Shown one piece after another: positions 48,974 to 58,437 of a stretch of DNA of 64,000 nt. The stretch's first letter is position 1. Every line of letters begins with the position of its first letter. Location: the NCBI RefSeq assembly GCF_000177215.2, contig NZ_CM001368.1, forward strand, positions 2,294,001-2,358,000, given 5' to 3'. The DNA comes from Solidesulfovibrio carbinoliphilus subsp. oakridgensis. Lineage in GTDB: Bacteria; Desulfobacterota; Desulfovibrionia; Desulfovibrionales; Desulfovibrionaceae. Below the pieces are notes generated by a model. That model searched no databases. It was not told the origin of the DNA and was given only the letters and a program-made list of their open reading frames with translations. The position numbers and the translations under genes were made by a program.

Positions 48974-50088
48974 GATTCTTCGCATCCCCGCTCCAACACC
49001 CGTTCGAAGACGGCTTCGTGGCGGCGGACCATCGTTTCCATGGAAAACCGTTCCACGGCCCGCTGCCGGGCCGTTTCGCCGAAGCTGCGACGCAGGGCCT
49101 CGTCGCCAAGGACCCGGGCCAGGTTCTCGCCGAGAGCCTGCGGATTGCGCGGCGGACACAAAAGGCCCGTGCGCTCCGGCTCGACCACGTCCGGGATGCC
49201 GCCCACGGCCGTGGCCGCCACGGGAATGCCCATGCTCATGGCCTCCAGGATGACGTTCGGCAGCCCCTCGCGCACCGACGAGAGGACCACCGCCGAGGCC
49301 TGCTGGAAAAAGGGCCTGGGGTCGGCAGCCGGGGGAAACGTCCGGATGTTGCCCCGGACCGGGCTTCTGGCGGCCAGGGTGCGGACCCGGGTCCGCAACG
49401 GTCCGTCGCCCATGAGCCACAACTCGGCCCTCGGCCGGCGGGCGACCGTGTACTCGAAGCCCCGGATGAGCGTCTCGTGGTCCTTGTCCTCGCAAAACCG
49501 GGCCGGGCACAGGACCACCTCGCGCACCGGGCGCAGCTCGTCCGGCGGCGGCAGGAAATGGTCCGTGTCCACGCCGTTGGCGATGCAGGTGATCTTGTCC
49601 TGCGGCCGGCCCATTTTGACAAGGGCCTTGGCCAGGGGTTCGGCGTTGACGATGTGGTGGGCGGCCAGGCCCTTCAGAAACCGTTCGTGCTGGCGCTTGA
49701 TGGCCCCGCCGCCCCGGCAGGTGCCGATGACGGCCGTGATCCCGCGCAGGCGGCCGAAGACCCGGCCCCAGATGTTCGGCACGGCGGTCAGCGGCATCAG
49801 GATGTCCGGCCGCTCGGCAGCCAGGCGCTTCCACAGGGCGGCAAGCCCCAGCACCCCGACTTTCGGATAGGGCGAAAGCCAGACGAGCGGAATGCCGGCC
49901 AGTTCGGCCTTGGGCGCGAAATCCCGGACATCGGTCAGCATCCAGAATTCCGGGGCGAACCGGCTGCGGTCGAGGCGCGCCGCCAGCTCCAGGGCCTGGC
50001 GCTGGGTGCCGCCGAAAGCCAGGTCCTGAAGCAACATGACTACCCGGGCGGGCCGGGCAGGCCGCGCGGGCGAAGTCGGCCCGGGCAT
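48940..50088 (-). CDS. Glycosyltransferase, family 4
   Basis: 382 residues with a GT-B fold: an N-terminal VVMLLQDLAFGGTQRQALELAARL, the C-terminal donor site with GLPNVILEAMSMGIPVAATAVGG, and a VLCPARFCEDKDHETLIRG strand. It transfers sugars during surface polysaccharide synthesis. The start ATG at 50088 overlaps the upstream radical SAM stop (ATGA), so the two are co-translated. The C-terminus extends into palindromic element H, which supplies the last nine or so residues and the stop. Confidence 0.9.
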   Translation of the reverse strand: MPGPTSPARPARPARVVMLLQDLAFGGTQRQALELAARLDRSRFAPEFWMLTDVRDFAPKAELAGIPLVWLSPYPKVGVLGLAALWKRLAAERPDILMPLTAVPNIWGRVFGRLRGITAVIGTCRGGGAIKRQHERFLKGLAAHHIVNAEPLAKALVKMGRPQDKITCIANGVDTDHFLPPPDELRPVREVVLCPARFCEDKDHETLIRGFEYTVARRPRAELWLMGDGPLRTRVRTLAARSPVRGNIRTFPPAADPRPFFQQASAVVLSSVREGLPNVILEAMSMGIPVAATAVGGIPDVVEPERTGLLCPPRNPQALGENLARVLGDEALRRSFGETARQRAVERFSMETMVRRHEAVFERVLERGCEESGRCPEPRRGE

Positions 50089-51302
50089 CAATACCCCATC
50101 AGTCCGCAACAGCGGGTACACGAGGGCATGAGCCCCTCGGTGTGGAGGCTCGCCCGGAAGCGGCGGTAGGACTCGGAGTTCCACAGCTCGGTGATGGTGT
50201 GGTCGCGGACGTTGCCGACGATGTAATCGTGGTAGTCGCGGCACGGCGACATGTCGCCGTTGGAATCGAGCTCCACCGCCTGGTAGATGGAGATGCACTG
50301 GTTGAAGCCGAAGGTCGACTCGTGGTTGGTGTAGTATTCCTTGAGGTTCGGCACGCCGGTGATGTTCGGGATGATGTTGACGGCCGGGTTGCCGAAACCC
50401 TTGGACCGGCGCTGCACCTCGAGGAGCTGGGTGTTTAACGTCTCGTGGTCCTTGATGGTCCAATCCCCGACCCAGCCCCAATGGAGCTTGGGCTTGAAAC
50501 CGAAGCGCCGGGAGAAGTCCTCGTCGTGGGCCGTGGCGCTTTTCTCGTCGATCCACCAGGACAGGTAGTAGACGAAAAGATCCACCCGGTCCTTGTAAGC
50601 CTCGTAGATGTCGACCAGATGGTGGACGTTGGCGCTCGAAATGGTGACCAGGGCCGCGACCAAGGGCAGGTTGGTCTTGTGGGCCTTCTTGGCTTCCTTG
50701 ATGGCAGCGAGCGACTCCTGGACGACCTTGTAGTTGTCCCCGCCGCCGGCCGAGGGACGGGCCGCGTTGTGGGTCTCGGCCGAATGGCCGTCGATGGAGA
50801 CCTGGAGCAGGAACATGGGGGCCGCGGCCAGCCGGTCGGCGGCCGCGAGCAGGCCCGTGGCGTTGGTGGCGATGGAGGTCGGCATCTTGAGTTCCGTCGC
50901 CCGCTCGATGATGTCGAGCCAGCCCTTGTACATGGTCGGCTCGCCGCCCCAGAGGTAGACCGAGGGCCGGTGGCCGTTTCGGGCCAGGTCCTCGAGGAGG
51001 GCCAGGTAGCGCTCCGGAGAAATTTCCTGCTTTTTGAGGTCCTTCAAATTCTGGCCGTGCAGAAAGCCCTGGTCGCCCCACTGGCCGCAGGTGTGGCAGC
51101 GCAGGTTGCACATGTCGGTGATGCGGATCGACAGCTGGCGGATGCTGCGGGCCTGCCCGGTCTCGGCCCGGGGATTGAGGGCGGAAAAAAGGAACTTTTC
51201 CTTTTCCAGGGCGATCAGACGGCCGGCGATCCAGGGGTGCCCGGCCACCTTGACGGATTGTTTGAGAATGGTGCCAAGCGCGACGCTGCTGCGTTTGCTC
51301 AT
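50088..51302 (-). CDS. Radical SAM/SPASM-type protein
   Basis: 404 residues. SAM-cluster motif CNLRCHTCGQWG (about 67-78) and GGEPTMYKGW are followed by a C-terminal Cys set (SPCRDYHDYIVG, CTRCCG) like those binding auxiliary clusters in SPASM or Twitch domains. Such enzymes modify peptides or sugars. Overlap with the downstream GT4 gene suggests joint action on a surface glycan or lipid. The start ATG at 51302 has GGAGGCTTC just upstream. No obvious precursor peptide gene lies next to it, although a 238-bp gap precedes it. Confidence 0.88.
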   Translation of the reverse strand: MSKRSSVALGTILKQSVKVAGHPWIAGRLIALEKEKFLFSALNPRAETGQARSIRQLSIRITDMCNLRCHTCGQWGDQGFLHGQNLKDLKKQEISPERYLALLEDLARNGHRPSVYLWGGEPTMYKGWLDIIERATELKMPTSIATNATGLLAAADRLAAAPMFLLQVSIDGHSAETHNAARPSAGGGDNYKVVQESLAAIKEAKKAHKTNLPLVAALVTISSANVHHLVDIYEAYKDRVDLFVYYLSWWIDEKSATAHDEDFSRRFGFKPKLHWGWVGDWTIKDHETLNTQLLEVQRRSKGFGNPAVNIIPNITGVPNLKEYYTNHESTFGFNQCISIYQAVELDSNGDMSPCRDYHDYIVGNVRDHTITELWNSESYRRFRASLHTEGLMPSCTRCCGLMGY

Positions 51303-51540
51303 GAAGCCTCCAGTGCCGTGACGGCGAATGTCGCCTTACGCCGAAAAGGCGCTTGGTTCAAGCATTGAGGCCCTGGTAGTAGGCACGGCGGCCGGGCTTG
51401 TAAAGGGGCGGGGTGGCCTGGCCGGCCGGGCCGGGCGGGCCGGCGGCCCCTTTTCCCGGCGGCCGGGCAAAGCTCCCCTTGCCGGGCGCAAGGGTCAGGC
51501 ATACATTGCAATTGCGGCGAAACCCCAGCGAGGCATTCCT

Positions 51541-51984
51541 ATGGCGCCCCAAGTGAAAACCATTCTCCTGGCCGTGGACTTCTCCGAAGCGGCGCAGTAC
51601 CTGGCCGAGTACGCGTCGATTTTCGCCAAGGGCCTCGGGGCCCGGCTCCTGGTCCTCTACGTTTCCCCCAGCATGAACCGCTACGCCAGCCTCTACGTGC
51701 CGGCCGCCAACATCCAGTCCCTGGTCGAGCAGATCCTCGAGGGGGCCAACCGGGTCATGGGCGAATTCATGCTCGGCCGGTTCGTCGGCGTGGCGGCCGA
51801 GGGCCGGGTGGAATACGGCTATGCCCCGGAAAAGATCCTGGAGGCGGCCGGCAGCTGCGGGGCCGACATGATCATCATGGGCACCCATGGCCGGCGGGGG
51901 GTGGAGCGGATCCCCTTCGGCTCGGTGGCGGAAAAGGTGGTCAAGACGTCGAAAATCCCGGTCCTGACCATCCGCCCGGCCTGA
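51541..51984 (+). CDS. Universal stress protein, UspA family
   Basis: 147 residues. TILLAVDFSEAAQYLAEYA at the start and the ATP-binding signature MGTHGRRGVERIPFGSVAEKVVKTSKIPVLTIRP (here shortened) near the end match UspA proteins that bind ATP. The start ATG follows GCGAGGCATTCCT. It is divergent to the radical SAM gene and precedes cheW by 88 bp. Confidence 0.93.
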   Translation: MAPQVKTILLAVDFSEAAQYLAEYASIFAKGLGARLLVLYVSPSMNRYASLYVPAANIQSLVEQILEGANRVMGEFMLGRFVGVAAEGRVEYGYAPEKILEAAGSCGADMIIMGTHGRRGVERIPFGSVAEKVVKTSKIPVLTIRPA

Positions 51985-52072
51985 GGAGGCGCGGCCGGGG
52001 CGCCGGAAGCATTGCCGGAAACGGCCGGGTCGGGTAGGGTCGCCCGAGTTCCACCCACAACCCGGGGCAACC

Positions 52073-52570
52073 ATGGCCAATGCCGCCACGCGACAATACC
52101 TGACCTTGAGCCTTGGCGGCGAACGGTTCGCCCTGGAATCGCTGGTCGTGTCCGAAGTGCTCGACGTGCCGGCCGTGACCTGGGTGCCGCTGGCCCCGGG
52201 ACACCTTCGCGGCGTGGTCAACCTGCGGGGCAACGCGGCCACCGTGGTCGACGTCTGCCGCAAGCTCGGCCTGCCCGAAACGGCCTCCCGCGTCCCGTCG
52301 TGCCTGGTCATCGTGGAGCGGAACTACGAGGGCGAGACCTTTCCCGTGGCCGCGCTGGCCGACGCCGTGCACGAGGTGGTGGAGATCCGGGACGAGGACA
52401 TCGCCCCGCCGCCGGACATGGGGCTGGCCGTGCCGGCCGTCTTCGTCCTGGGGCTGGCCCGCCTGGGCGACGGCTTCGTCATGATCCTCGACGTGGACCG
52501 GCTTTTTTCCCTGGAAGAGCTGGCCGCCCGCCGGCCCCGGGCCGACGGGGCCCCCCGCCGCCTGCTCTGA
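52073..52570 (+). CDS. cheW: Chemotaxis coupling protein CheW
   Basis: 165 residues forming one CheW domain: RQYLTLSLGGERFALE, then the core GVVNLRGNAATVVDV and a C-terminal end. It links chemoreceptors to CheA. No other che gene is adjacent except cheV 17 kb away. It ends 9 bp from the lytic transglycosylase stop, which is convergent. Confidence 0.9.
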   Translation: MANAATRQYLTLSLGGERFALESLVVSEVLDVPAVTWVPLAPGHLRGVVNLRGNAATVVDVCRKLGLPETASRVPSCLVIVERNYEGETFPVAALADAVHEVVEIRDEDIAPPPDMGLAVPAVFVLGLARLGDGFVMILDVDRLFSLEELAARRPRADGAPRRLL

Positions 52571-52579
52571 CCCCCGCCC

Positions 52580-54952
52580 TCACCTGCCGTAGAGCCGGCC
52601 GTACATCATGGCGTTGGCCGTGATGCGCCGCACGTAGTCGCGCGTCTCGGTGTAGGGAATGAGCTCCGTGAAAAGCTCCTCGCCAAGGGGCGCCAGGTGG
52701 CGCACCCAGATGGCGGCCCGGTTCTCGCCGGCGTTGTAGCCGGCCAGGGCGGCCGCCAGGCTCCCGGCCCGACCCAGGCGTTCGCGGAAAAAGGCCACAC
52801 CCAGCCGGATGTTGACCATCGGATTGAAAAGATCCTGGCGTTCCGCCCGGATGCCGATCTTTTTCCCCACCGTGCGGGCCGTTTCCGGCATGAGCTGCAT
52901 GAGCCCGACCGCGCCCGCCCCGGACACCACCAGGGGATCGAAAAAACTCTCCTGCCGGATCAGCGAATAGACCGTGTCAGGACGGATGTCCGACCCGGCC
53001 AGGGCCGCCTCCACCTGGGGCGCGTAGGCTCGGGGATAAAGGGCCTGGCGCAGCGGGGCCAGGTCCTCGGCCGTGCCGCGCAAGAGGCACCCGCCAAAGG
53101 TCCGCCAGGCCGTCTGGCTGACCGCCCCCCGCCGGCCCATGGCGGCCGCGGCCTCGATGTGGGCCATGGCCAGGTCGGCCCGGGCCGGCTCGGCCCGGGC
53201 GGCGAATTCCAGCTCCATCTCGGCCAGGGCCGGCAGTCCGGCGCCGGAGAGGGTCCGGGCCTTGTCCAGGGCGGCCTCGGCCGTGGCCGAGGGCTCCTCG
53301 ATGCGGCCCGGGCAGCGCGGCGCGCTTGTGACCGGCGAGGCGGCCACGGCCTGCTCCGACAGCCCGAGCCCGGCCAGGGCGGCCCGGGCCCGGCCGCCGT
53401 AGTAGGTGTTGGGACGCCGGGAAAGGGCTTCGAGCCAGACGGCGGTGGCCTCGCTTGGCCGCCCCAGGACGAGCAGGGCCCGGCCGCGCCAGTAGCGGGC
53501 CCCGTCGGCCCAGTCGTCGCCCGGGAACCGGCGGATGAACGCGGCCATGTCCTCGGCCGCGCCCTCCATGTCCCCGACCACGTAGCGCAGGACCGCGGCC
53601 AGGGACGCGCCCTGGGCGGCCAGATCGGCCGGCACGGCCAGACCGCGCAACTGCCCGGCGGCGGCCAGGGCGTCGGCGAAACGGCCGCGCTCGGCGAGCA
53701 GCAGGGCCAGATGCCGGGCCGCGGCCTCGCGCAGGGGATCGTCTCGGACGGGAGCGGCCAGGACCTGGCGGAGCAGGGCCTCCATGCGGTCGATATCCTC
53801 CGGCTCGAAGGACCGCCACAGACAGCGGGCCTCGTGGTAGCGGGCCCAGCCGGAAAGCGACGCAGCCGGATCGGCCGCGGCCACCCGGCCGAAGGCCTCG
53901 GCCGCCGCCTTGAACCGCCGCAGCCGGTAAAGCGCCTTGCCCCGGACATATGCCGCCCGTAACGCCTGCCCGGCGTCAAACCCCCGCGTATTGTCCAAAA
54001 GCGTGAGCGCGTCCTCGGGCCCGGCCTTCTCGGCCATCTTCTCGGCCCGCATGAGCACATTCCCCGGCGCATCCGGGTCATAGCACATCCCGGCCGTCCC
54101 CACCCCGGCCCCTTCCCCCCTTTCGGGGGGTCCGGGGGGGATGATCCCCCCCGGCGGGTCCAGGGCAGCGCCCTGGCCGCCGGAGGCATCCGGGGCCACG
54201 CCCTGGCCGCCGGAGGCATTCTTCCAGGCATTGTTCCCGCATATCGTCCTCGCCAGGGCGTTGCCGGCCACGGCGGAGCGGGAGGCCGGCCAGGTCAGCG
54301 ACAGATGGCGCAGGAAATCCGCCGCCTTGCGGTCCTGGCCGAGGCCGTCGGCGGCCACGGCGGCCCGCAGCCAGACCTCGGGGGCCAGCGTCGGGTCGGC
54401 CTCGGTGAGCCAGGATTCGGCCAGGGCCAGGGCGGCCCCGTGATCGCCGCGCCGGGCCGCGCTCTCAAGGGCCAGATAGAGGGCGTCCCGGCCGAGAAAC
54501 GATCCGGCCGGAGTGGCGGCGAGCGCGGCCAGGGCTGCGCCGGCTCCGGCCGGGTCGTCGGCCAGATAGAGGCCAAGGCCCCGGTAGTAGGCGGCCACGT
54601 CGGCGAGCGTCCCGGCCTGGGCGGCCGAGGCGGCCAGCCGGGCGGCGCCTTCCGCATGCCGCCCGGCCAGGACCTCGGTTGCGCCCAGGGCCACCTCGGC
54701 CGCACCCGGCCGGCCGGGTCCCCTTGGCCCGGCCGGGGTCCTGGCCGTTTCCGGGCCCGAGGCGGCCAGCCTGGCCGACCGGGGGAGCGGGATGTCGCCG
54801 GGTTTGCGCGGCGGCTCCCAGGCCGCGGCCTGGCCGGCCGGGCAGGACCCTGGAAGCGTCAGGCCGCCGAGGGCCAGGACCAGGAGCAGGACCAGGCCGG
54901 ACACAACCAAACCAAATCGATCGGAGAAACGCTTTATTCCCGCCCTGGTCAT
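52580..54952 (-). CDS. Lytic transglycosylase (Slt70-like) with in-frame palindromic-element insert
   Basis: 790 residues. A short N-terminal membrane anchor or signal (about 12-35) is followed by a long alpha-helical, Ala-rich superhelical region and a C-terminal SLT domain (about 640-790). The catalytic Glu lies in YSLIRQESFFDP, followed by GAVGLMQLMPETA and AALAGYNAGENRA. It cleaves peptidoglycan between MurNAc and GlcNAc. Oddly, residues about 245-277 (ASGGQG, SGGQGAALDPPGGIIPPGPP-type) are encoded by palindromic GC element I and have the same Gly/Pro-rich composition as other copies; the superhelix is otherwise continuous on both sides. It ends convergent to cheW. Confidence 0.9.
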   Translation of the reverse strand: MTRAGIKRFSDRFGLVVSGLVLLLVLALGGLTLPGSCPAGQAAAWEPPRKPGDIPLPRSARLAASGPETARTPAGPRGPGRPGAAEVALGATEVLAGRHAEGAARLAASAAQAGTLADVAAYYRGLGLYLADDPAGAGAALAALAATPAGSFLGRDALYLALESAARRGDHGAALALAESWLTEADPTLAPEVWLRAAVAADGLGQDRKAADFLRHLSLTWPASRSAVAGNALARTICGNNAWKNASGGQGVAPDASGGQGAALDPPGGIIPPGPPERGEGAGVGTAGMCYDPDAPGNVLMRAEKMAEKAGPEDALTLLDNTRGFDAGQALRAAYVRGKALYRLRRFKAAAEAFGRVAAADPAASLSGWARYHEARCLWRSFEPEDIDRMEALLRQVLAAPVRDDPLREAAARHLALLLAERGRFADALAAAGQLRGLAVPADLAAQGASLAAVLRYVVGDMEGAAEDMAAFIRRFPGDDWADGARYWRGRALLVLGRPSEATAVWLEALSRRPNTYYGGRARAALAGLGLSEQAVAASPVTSAPRCPGRIEEPSATAEAALDKARTLSGAGLPALAEMELEFAARAEPARADLAMAHIEAAAAMGRRGAVSQTAWRTFGGCLLRGTAEDLAPLRQALYPRAYAPQVEAALAGSDIRPDTVYSLIRQESFFDPLVVSGAGAVGLMQLMPETARTVGKKIGIRAERQDLFNPMVNIRLGVAFFRERLGRAGSLAAALAGYNAGENRAAIWVRHLAPLGEELFTELIPYTETRDYVRRITANAMMYGRLYGR
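54124..54219. repeat. Palindromic GC element, copy I (in frame inside the transglycosylase gene)
   Basis: The full element (54124-54189; CGGGGGGT, core CCGGGGGGGAT-G-ATCCCCCCCGG, an inner hairpin CCAGGGC-AGC-GCCCTGG and the tail GGCCGCCGGAGGCAT) is followed by a partial second copy (to 54219). Both lie within the transglycosylase coding sequence without breaking the frame. Confidence 0.9.
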
Positions 54953-55140
54953 GGCGTAATTCCCTACCTTGTCATGCGAGAAACGGCTAGTTTACTAGAT
55001 GTGTGAAAGAAACAGAACCCTTGACTTCACGTGAAAATCGTGACTAACAAGCACGAGTTTACACGGTCCGCTTGCGTCATCAGGGCGTCGCGATCCTGGA
55101 CGCGAGCCCTGCGCGTCTTCCACCCGTCAAGGAGGTCGGT

Positions 55141-56409
55141 ATGTCCTTCGCGCAGTCCTGGGATTTCACGCCGGGCGCCCGCGTCGTTCTCGACGATCTG
55201 CGAAAGTGCTCGCGTGAATACGAGTGGCTGGAGGAACCTTACGTCTCGCCCGACGGCGAGACCGTGGCGATGGTCGCCGCTTTGCCGGACGCCGAATTTT
55301 CCCTGGCGGTCAACGGTGAAGTTTGGGAACAAACCTTTGACAAAATCTGGTATCCCCGCTTTTCGCCGGACGGCCGGCTGACAGCCCTGGTCCAGTCGGC
55401 CGGGGAATGGACCATGGCCGTGGACGGCGAACCCTGGGAAGACCAGTACGGCTACATCTGGGGCACGCTTTTCTCCAAGGCCGGGGACGTGATCGCCGCC
55501 CCCATCCAGGTGGACGGCAAGTACGGCCTGGTTTCCAATGGCGTAGCCTGGGAAACCCTCTATGACAATGCCAACCAGGTCGTCCTGTCGGCCGACGGCA
55601 GCGCCACCGCCGCCGTGGTCCAGGTCAAGCCCCTGGCCCAGGCCGACATCGAGACCTTCCAGCAGGGCATCTTCAGCGTGGCGGTCAATGGCGTCGCCTG
55701 GGACTCCATCTTCGTCAACTGCTGGAATCCCGCCTTCGACCCGGCCGGCAAGCACGTGGCCACCACCATCCGCCGCACCCTCTACGACTACTCCATCGCC
55801 GTGGACGGCAAGGCCTGGACAGGCGCCTACGCCTGCGCCTGGGCCCCGGTCTTCCATCCGGCCACCGGACAGGTGGCCGCGCCCGTGCGCAAGGCCGGAG
55901 CCTGGGGCATGGCCGTGGACGACGTCATGGCCTGGGAGCCCCGGTTCACCCAGATCTGGCATCAGGCCTACAGCCCGGACGGCGCAATCCTCGCCGCCAT
56001 CGTGGCCCCGAAATTCGGCGAATTCACCGTGGCCATCGGCGGCCAGCCCTGGGACATCACCTTCCCAGTGGTCACCGATCTGGTCGTCAGCCCCCAGGGC
56101 GGCCGGGTGGCGGCGCTGTCGAGCGAGAACAACGCCAATTTCGCGGTCATCTGCGACGGCAAGGTCTGGAACGGCCGCTACGACATGGCCTGGCCGCCGG
56201 TCTTCAGCCCCGACGGGAAGCATCTGGCCGTGACCGTGCGCCAAGGCGGCAAGTACACGGTGCTGTGCGACGGCAAGGCCTACGCCCAGAGCTTTGACCG
56301 GTGCTTTGACCCGGCCTTTTCCCCGGACGGGACCCACGTCCTCATCCGGGGCATCGCCGACGGCAAGGTCTATCGGATCGTGGCCCCGGTTACCGCCTTC
56401 ACCGGCTAG
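55141..56409 (+). CDS. tmcD: Tmc complex subunit D, Trp-rich repeat protein
   Basis: 422 residues beginning MSFAQSWDFTPGARVVLDD. Repeats of about 45 residues with VNGVAWDSIF/VDGKAWTGAY and PVFHPATG/PVFSPDGK-type strands look like a beta-propeller with tryptophan in each blade. The start has AAGGAGG upstream. It is the first gene of tmcDCBA; TmcD has no known cofactor. The order is reversed relative to the usual tmcABCD naming but the gene set matches that described in Desulfovibrio. No signal peptide is visible, so it probably acts on the cytoplasmic side. Confidence 0.9.
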   Translation: MSFAQSWDFTPGARVVLDDLRKCSREYEWLEEPYVSPDGETVAMVAALPDAEFSLAVNGEVWEQTFDKIWYPRFSPDGRLTALVQSAGEWTMAVDGEPWEDQYGYIWGTLFSKAGDVIAAPIQVDGKYGLVSNGVAWETLYDNANQVVLSADGSATAAVVQVKPLAQADIETFQQGIFSVAVNGVAWDSIFVNCWNPAFDPAGKHVATTIRRTLYDYSIAVDGKAWTGAYACAWAPVFHPATGQVAAPVRKAGAWGMAVDDVMAWEPRFTQIWHQAYSPDGAILAAIVAPKFGEFTVAIGGQPWDITFPVVTDLVVSPQGGRVAALSSENNANFAVICDGKVWNGRYDMAWPPVFSPDGKHLAVTVRQGGKYTVLCDGKAYAQSFDRCFDPAFSPDGTHVLIRGIADGKVYRIVAPVTAFTG

Positions 56410-56418
56410 GAGGGAGAC

Positions 56419-57078
56419 ATGCACGCGCTTTACGATCTCGCCGTCGGCCCCCTGGCCTGGCTCGCCTTCGGCGTCTTTATCGTCTGTTCCGTCTACCGGC
56501 TTTTGGCCATGCGGGCCCTGGCCTTCCGCAAGGAAAAGGCCTTCGTGGCCTACATCAGCTGGCCCCACGCCATCAAGTCCCTGACCCACTGGTTCACCCC
56601 CTTCGGGGCCCTGGGCTGGAAGGAAAACCCGGGCGTCACCGTGGCCACGTTTCTTTTCCACGTGTGCCTGTTTCTGGTGCCCCTTTTCCTCATGGGCCAC
56701 ATCGTGCTCTTCGACACCTTCCGGGGCTGGTCCTGGCCGGCCCTGCCGGGGGCCCTGGCCGACGGCCTGTCCATCCTGGTCGTCCTCATCTGCGCCTACT
56801 TCCTGTGGCGGCGCATAAGCGTCCCGGAAGTCCGCTTCGTCACGAGCACCCAGGACTGGGTGGTGGTGTCCCTCGTGGGCCTGACCTTCCTGACGGGCGT
56901 TTTGGCCTATCATCGCATCGGCGACAACCTGGTTCTCACCACCCTGCACATCCTGTGCGGCGAGGCCATGCTGGTCGCCATCCCGTTCACGAGGCTCTCG
57001 CACATGTTGTTCGCGGTCTTTTCCCGCGGCTACATCGCCTCGGAATTCGGGTCCGTCAGACACGCCAAGGACTGGTAG
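56419..57078 (+). CDS. tmcC: Tmc complex subunit C, membrane cytochrome b-type protein
   Basis: 219 residues with about five hydrophobic segments and several His residues (HALYDL, WPHAIKSLTHW, LFHVCLFL, HIVLFD, YHRIG, LHILCG) placed for b-type haem. It is the quinone- or membrane-embedded part of the Tmc complex. It lies 9 bp downstream of tmcD, with AGGAGGGAGAC upstream. Confidence 0.92.
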   Translation: MHALYDLAVGPLAWLAFGVFIVCSVYRLLAMRALAFRKEKAFVAYISWPHAIKSLTHWFTPFGALGWKENPGVTVATFLFHVCLFLVPLFLMGHIVLFDTFRGWSWPALPGALADGLSILVVLICAYFLWRRISVPEVRFVTSTQDWVVVSLVGLTFLTGVLAYHRIGDNLVLTTLHILCGEAMLVAIPFTRLSHMLFAVFSRGYIASEFGSVRHAKDW

Positions 57079-57093
57079 CCACCGGAGGACGCC

Positions 57094-58413
57094 ATGAGCA
57101 CCATTGCCGATCGCCTCATCGAGGACACGGGCCTCAGGCGCGGAGTTTCCCGCCTGACCCCGGAGAAGATAGAAAAGGTATTCAAGGAACTGATCGCCGG
57201 CGAATGCGGCGCACGGCTCAAAACCTACGTCGAGACCTGCGTGCGCTGCGGCATGTGCGCCAAGGCCTGCCACTACTACATGTCGCACAAGGACCCGAGC
57301 TACACCCCCGTGGCCAAGGTCAGCCAGACCATGTGGAAGCTTCTGGCCGCCGGCGGCCGGGTCGACCCGGAGCTCATCTACCAGTGCGCCCAGATCGCCT
57401 ACACCGAGTGCAACCTCTGCCGCCGCTGCATCCACTACTGTCCGCTGGGCATCGACACCGGCTACATCATGAGCGTGGTGCGGCGTCTTTGCCACAAGCT
57501 CGGCTGCACCCCGCAGTACATCCAGGACACCGCCCACAGCCACTCGGCCACCATGAACCAGATGTGGGTGAAAGACGACGAGTGGCCGGACACCCTGCAA
57601 TGGCAGGAGGAAGAGGCCCGCGAGGAATTTCCCGGGCTTCGCATTCCGCTCGATGTCGAGGGCGCGGACTTCATGTACTCGGTCATCGCCCCGGAACCCA
57701 AGTTCCGCACCCAGCTCATCTACCAGGCGGCCGCCATCTTCAACGCCGCCGGCCTGTCCTGGACCATGCCGGCCACGCCCGGCTGGGACAATTCCAACAT
57801 GGCCATGTTCTCCGGCGACGCCGAGATCATGTCCCGGATCGAACGCGCCCACTACGAGACGGCCCAGCGCCTGCGCGTCAAGCGCATCGTCATGGGCGAG
57901 TGCGGCCACGCCTTCCGGGCCGTCTACGACGTGGCCAACCGCTGGCTCGGCTGGAAATGGACGCCCGTGCCCATGGTCCACTCGGTGGAGTTCTTCTGGG
58001 AGCTGATCCAGGAAGGCCGCATCAAGCTGACCCGCAAGTACGCCGATCCCGTCACCATCCACGACCCCTGCAACATCATCCGGGGACGGGGCCTGACCGA
58101 AAAACTGCGCGACGTGGTCCACTTCCTGTGCGACAACGTCGTGGAAATGCACCCCAACCGGGAGCACAACTACTGTTGTTGCGCCGGCGGCGGCGTCATC
58201 AACTGCGGGCCTCCGTTTAAAAACGTCCGCATCGTCGGCAACTCCATCAAGGCCGAGCAGCTGAAGGCCACGGGCGTGCACACCCTGGTCGCTCCCTGCC
58301 ACAACTGCCACGGCGGCCTGGAAGACATCATCAGCAAGTTCGACCTTGGCATGCACACCAAGTTCCTTGGCGACCTCATCTATGAGCTCATGGAGAAGCC
58401 CGAGGCCGAGTAA
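57094..58413 (+). CDS. tmcB: Tmc complex subunit B, Fe-S/CCG protein
   Basis: 439 residues. The N-terminal ferredoxin part has CVRCGMCAKACHYYM and CNLCRRCIHYCPLGID, a two-cluster arrangement. The C-terminal half contains two CCG-like domains: HDPCNIIRGRG with NYCCCAGGGVINCG, and a later APCHNCHGGLED. These resemble HdrD/DsrK-type catalytic regions that bind a noncubane Fe-S cluster. It is likely the catalytic, cytoplasmic subunit. It follows tmcC by 15 bp. Confidence 0.94.
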   Translation: MSTIADRLIEDTGLRRGVSRLTPEKIEKVFKELIAGECGARLKTYVETCVRCGMCAKACHYYMSHKDPSYTPVAKVSQTMWKLLAAGGRVDPELIYQCAQIAYTECNLCRRCIHYCPLGIDTGYIMSVVRRLCHKLGCTPQYIQDTAHSHSATMNQMWVKDDEWPDTLQWQEEEAREEFPGLRIPLDVEGADFMYSVIAPEPKFRTQLIYQAAAIFNAAGLSWTMPATPGWDNSNMAMFSGDAEIMSRIERAHYETAQRLRVKRIVMGECGHAFRAVYDVANRWLGWKWTPVPMVHSVEFFWELIQEGRIKLTRKYADPVTIHDPCNIIRGRGLTEKLRDVVHFLCDNVVEMHPNREHNYCCCAGGGVINCGPPFKNVRIVGNSIKAEQLKATGVHTLVAPCHNCHGGLEDIISKFDLGMHTKFLGDLIYELMEKPEAE

Positions 58414-58437
58414 CCCCGGCGCGCAGGAGAAACCGCT

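Noticed and set aside
55021-55049. A strong sigma70 promoter for the tmc operon (TTGACT ... TAACAA)
   Set aside because: The -35 matches well but the -10 match is poor, and it sits beside a divergent gene, so I do not list it as a supported promoter.
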